In this document: positions 4,802 to 5,755 of the stretch, in pieces | How positions within the stretch are numbered: position 1 is the first letter of the stretch | Layout: every line of letters begins with the position of its first letter | Assembly (NCBI GenBank): GCA_963621995.1 | Contig: CAVFFZ010000040.1 | Location: 1-5,755 of the forward strand | Direction: 5' to 3' | From: UMGS1663 sp963621995 | GTDB lineage: Bacteria > Bacillota > Clostridia > TANB77 > CAG-508 | DNA length: 5,755 nt | Notes under the pieces: generated by a model | Seen by the model: the letters and a program-made list of their open reading frames with translations, nothing else | Told to the model about the DNA's origin: nothing | The model's database searches: none | Program-made: the position numbers and the translations under genes

Positions 4802-5755
4802 CCCGATTATCTTTCCTATGATGTATCTGATTCCTTATAAAAGTGTGTATACTAACTTGATTAGGCTGTTTTTCCCACGGATATATTTTGTCCTCTTTTT
4901 TCTGTTGTATAAAGAATTCATTATCAAATCTCTTTATTCCATTACTTGTACTATATTTTTCCATTAGGGATTCATATAACTCATTATGATATTCCTCAGA
5001 AGGTAAATCAAATGCTAAATAATTAGTTTCATTACTTGATATATACGACAGTTTTCTTTCATCAAATTCTTTTACATCTTTATCCTTTTTCAAAACTATA
5101 TTCTTTACATTTTCATTATAAGCTAACTGCTTAATTAATAGTGGTGAATGAGTTGTTAGTATAACTTGAGAATCTTTGGATATCTCCAATATAAAATCGA
5201 CAAACTTTTCTTGTAATCTAGGATGTAAATGTAATTCTGGTTCATCAATTAATATTATAAGTTTTTTGCCACTTTGTTTCGACATATAAAATGAATATAT
5301 TAAAGAAAACATCATTTCATATCCTGAGCCTAAAGAGGCTAAGTCAATTTGCATATTTGATGGTGTTTCAACTACGAGATTAGCTTTTTTAAAAGGTAAA
5401 TAATTATCAATAAAATCTAATTTAAGACTATGCCCACTTATTTCTTTAAATTTATTAATTGCTTTTTCTAAGTTTTTATTTGATAATTCTTTCTTTATTT
5501 TTTCATTTAGCATCGTATTAAGATTTTCTACACTGTCTTGATTTTTATAATATTGAAAATTAAAATCATCCATTATTCTATCAAATCTTGTATCATTATA
5601 TGTACCAGCTCTAGTCTGATACAATCTGTTTTTATCTAAATATAATACATCTAATTCATTAAATCTTCTTGTTCCAAAAGAATTAGTGACTTTCATTCTT
5701 AAATCTGGATTTTCTGCCCATTTTTCTCTAAAAATCCTTGATGCTACCCTAAAAA
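4794..5755 (-). CDS. SMC/ABC-type ATPase with C-terminal RNxxxH motif, 5' end outside the window
   Basis: The frame is open to the window edge (19 extra codons before the first internal Met at 5696), so the true start and Walker A lie outside. Numbering from that Met, the visible ATPase core has a signature-like LGSGYEMM (122-129), Walker B LIILIDE (146-152) followed by PELHLHP, and the H-loop TTHSP (181-185). This is the AAA_21/OLD-like group of stand-alone ABC ATPases common in phage-defence loci. No Toprim domain is seen. The C-terminal region (about 226-300) contains EEYHNELYESL and then IRNQIHH, an RNxxxH arrangement as in HEPN RNases. The frame then ends early at TAA 4794-4796. A one-base indel in the G-run at 4801-4804 puts the last 18 residues in another frame (4745-4801). 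HEPN assignment is inference. Confidence 0.85.
   Translation of the reverse strand, partial: FRVASRIFREKWAENPDLRMKVTNSFGTRRFNELDVLYLDKNRLYQTRAGTYNDTRFDRIMDDFNFQYYKNQDSVENLNTMLNEKIKKELSNKNLEKAINKFKEISGHSLKLDFIDNYLPFKKANLVVETPSNMQIDLASLGSGYEMMFSLIYSFYMSKQSGKKLIILIDEPELHLHPRLQEKFVDFILEISKDSQVILTTHSPLLIKQLAYNENVKNIVLKKDKDVKEFDERKLSYISSNETNYLAFDLPSEEYHNELYESLMEKYSTSNGIKRFDNEFFIQQKKEDKIYPWEKQPNQVSIHTFIRNQIHHRKDNRGC

Noticed and set aside
4731..4967. Plus-strand frame opposite the ATPase C-terminus
   Set aside because: The minus strand has conserved ATPase tail sequence, and the plus frame has no initiation signal.
1..5755. CRISPR array, tRNA, rRNA or riboswitch
   Set aside because: No regularly spaced repeats, no cloverleaf-like sequence and no recognisable conserved RNA core on either strand.

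Overview
The window is very AT-rich and strongly suggests a low-GC Firmicute (Bacillota, most likely Clostridia). The evidence is base composition, AGGAGG-type ribosome binding sites 7-10 nt before the starts, sigma-A-like promoter hexamers and protein content; nothing fixes a genus. Every supportable gene lies on the minus strand, so transcription runs from high to low coordinates. It looks like an accessory or mobile-element scar region: there is one compact intact operon, and everything else is truncated, frameshifted or a remnant.

Region by region, in transcription order. (1) 5755-4745: the 3' part of an SMC/ABC-type ATPase with signature, Walker B and H-loop visible. Its Walker A lies beyond the window. 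The C-terminus carries an RNxxxH motif resembling HEPN ribonucleases, and a one-base frameshift in a G-run displaces the last helix. (2) 4744-4329: no intact gene. It holds a SEC-C zinc-motif tail without the rest of its gene, short repeats, and an inverted repeat just upstream of RhuM. (3) 4328-3319: a RhuM-family gene split by a one-base deletion and followed by a clear terminator. (4) 3257-2835: a tyrosine recombinase (integrase) cut off before its catalytic domain, joined at a palindrome to the C-terminal remnant of an unrecognised protein (2853-2665). (5) 2664-2240: no intact gene. It holds a perfect 17-bp palindrome, a second decayed SEC-C tail, a hairpin and a good promoter. (6) 2239-126: an intact three-gene operon, NUDIX hydrolase, aminoglycoside-phosphotransferase-fold kinase, NUDIX hydrolase, closed by a strong intrinsic terminator. 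(7) 1-55: an exact 55-bp copy of the middle of the RhuM gene, running off the window edge.

The only set of genes that clearly works together is the NUDIX-kinase-NUDIX operon. It has one promoter, a 3-nt gap between genes 1 and 2, a 29-nt gap between genes 2 and 3, and one terminator. The substrate cannot be read from sequence. A small-molecule phosphotransferase flanked by two nucleoside-diphosphate-X hydrolases fits modification or clean-up of a nucleotide-linked metabolite or drug. The surrounding integrase, RhuM, ATPase and SEC-C remnants are the kind of genes that collect in defence or mobile islands. The exact 55-bp repeat flanking the 4-kb segment raises either duplication-mediated mobility or a contig-end artefact.
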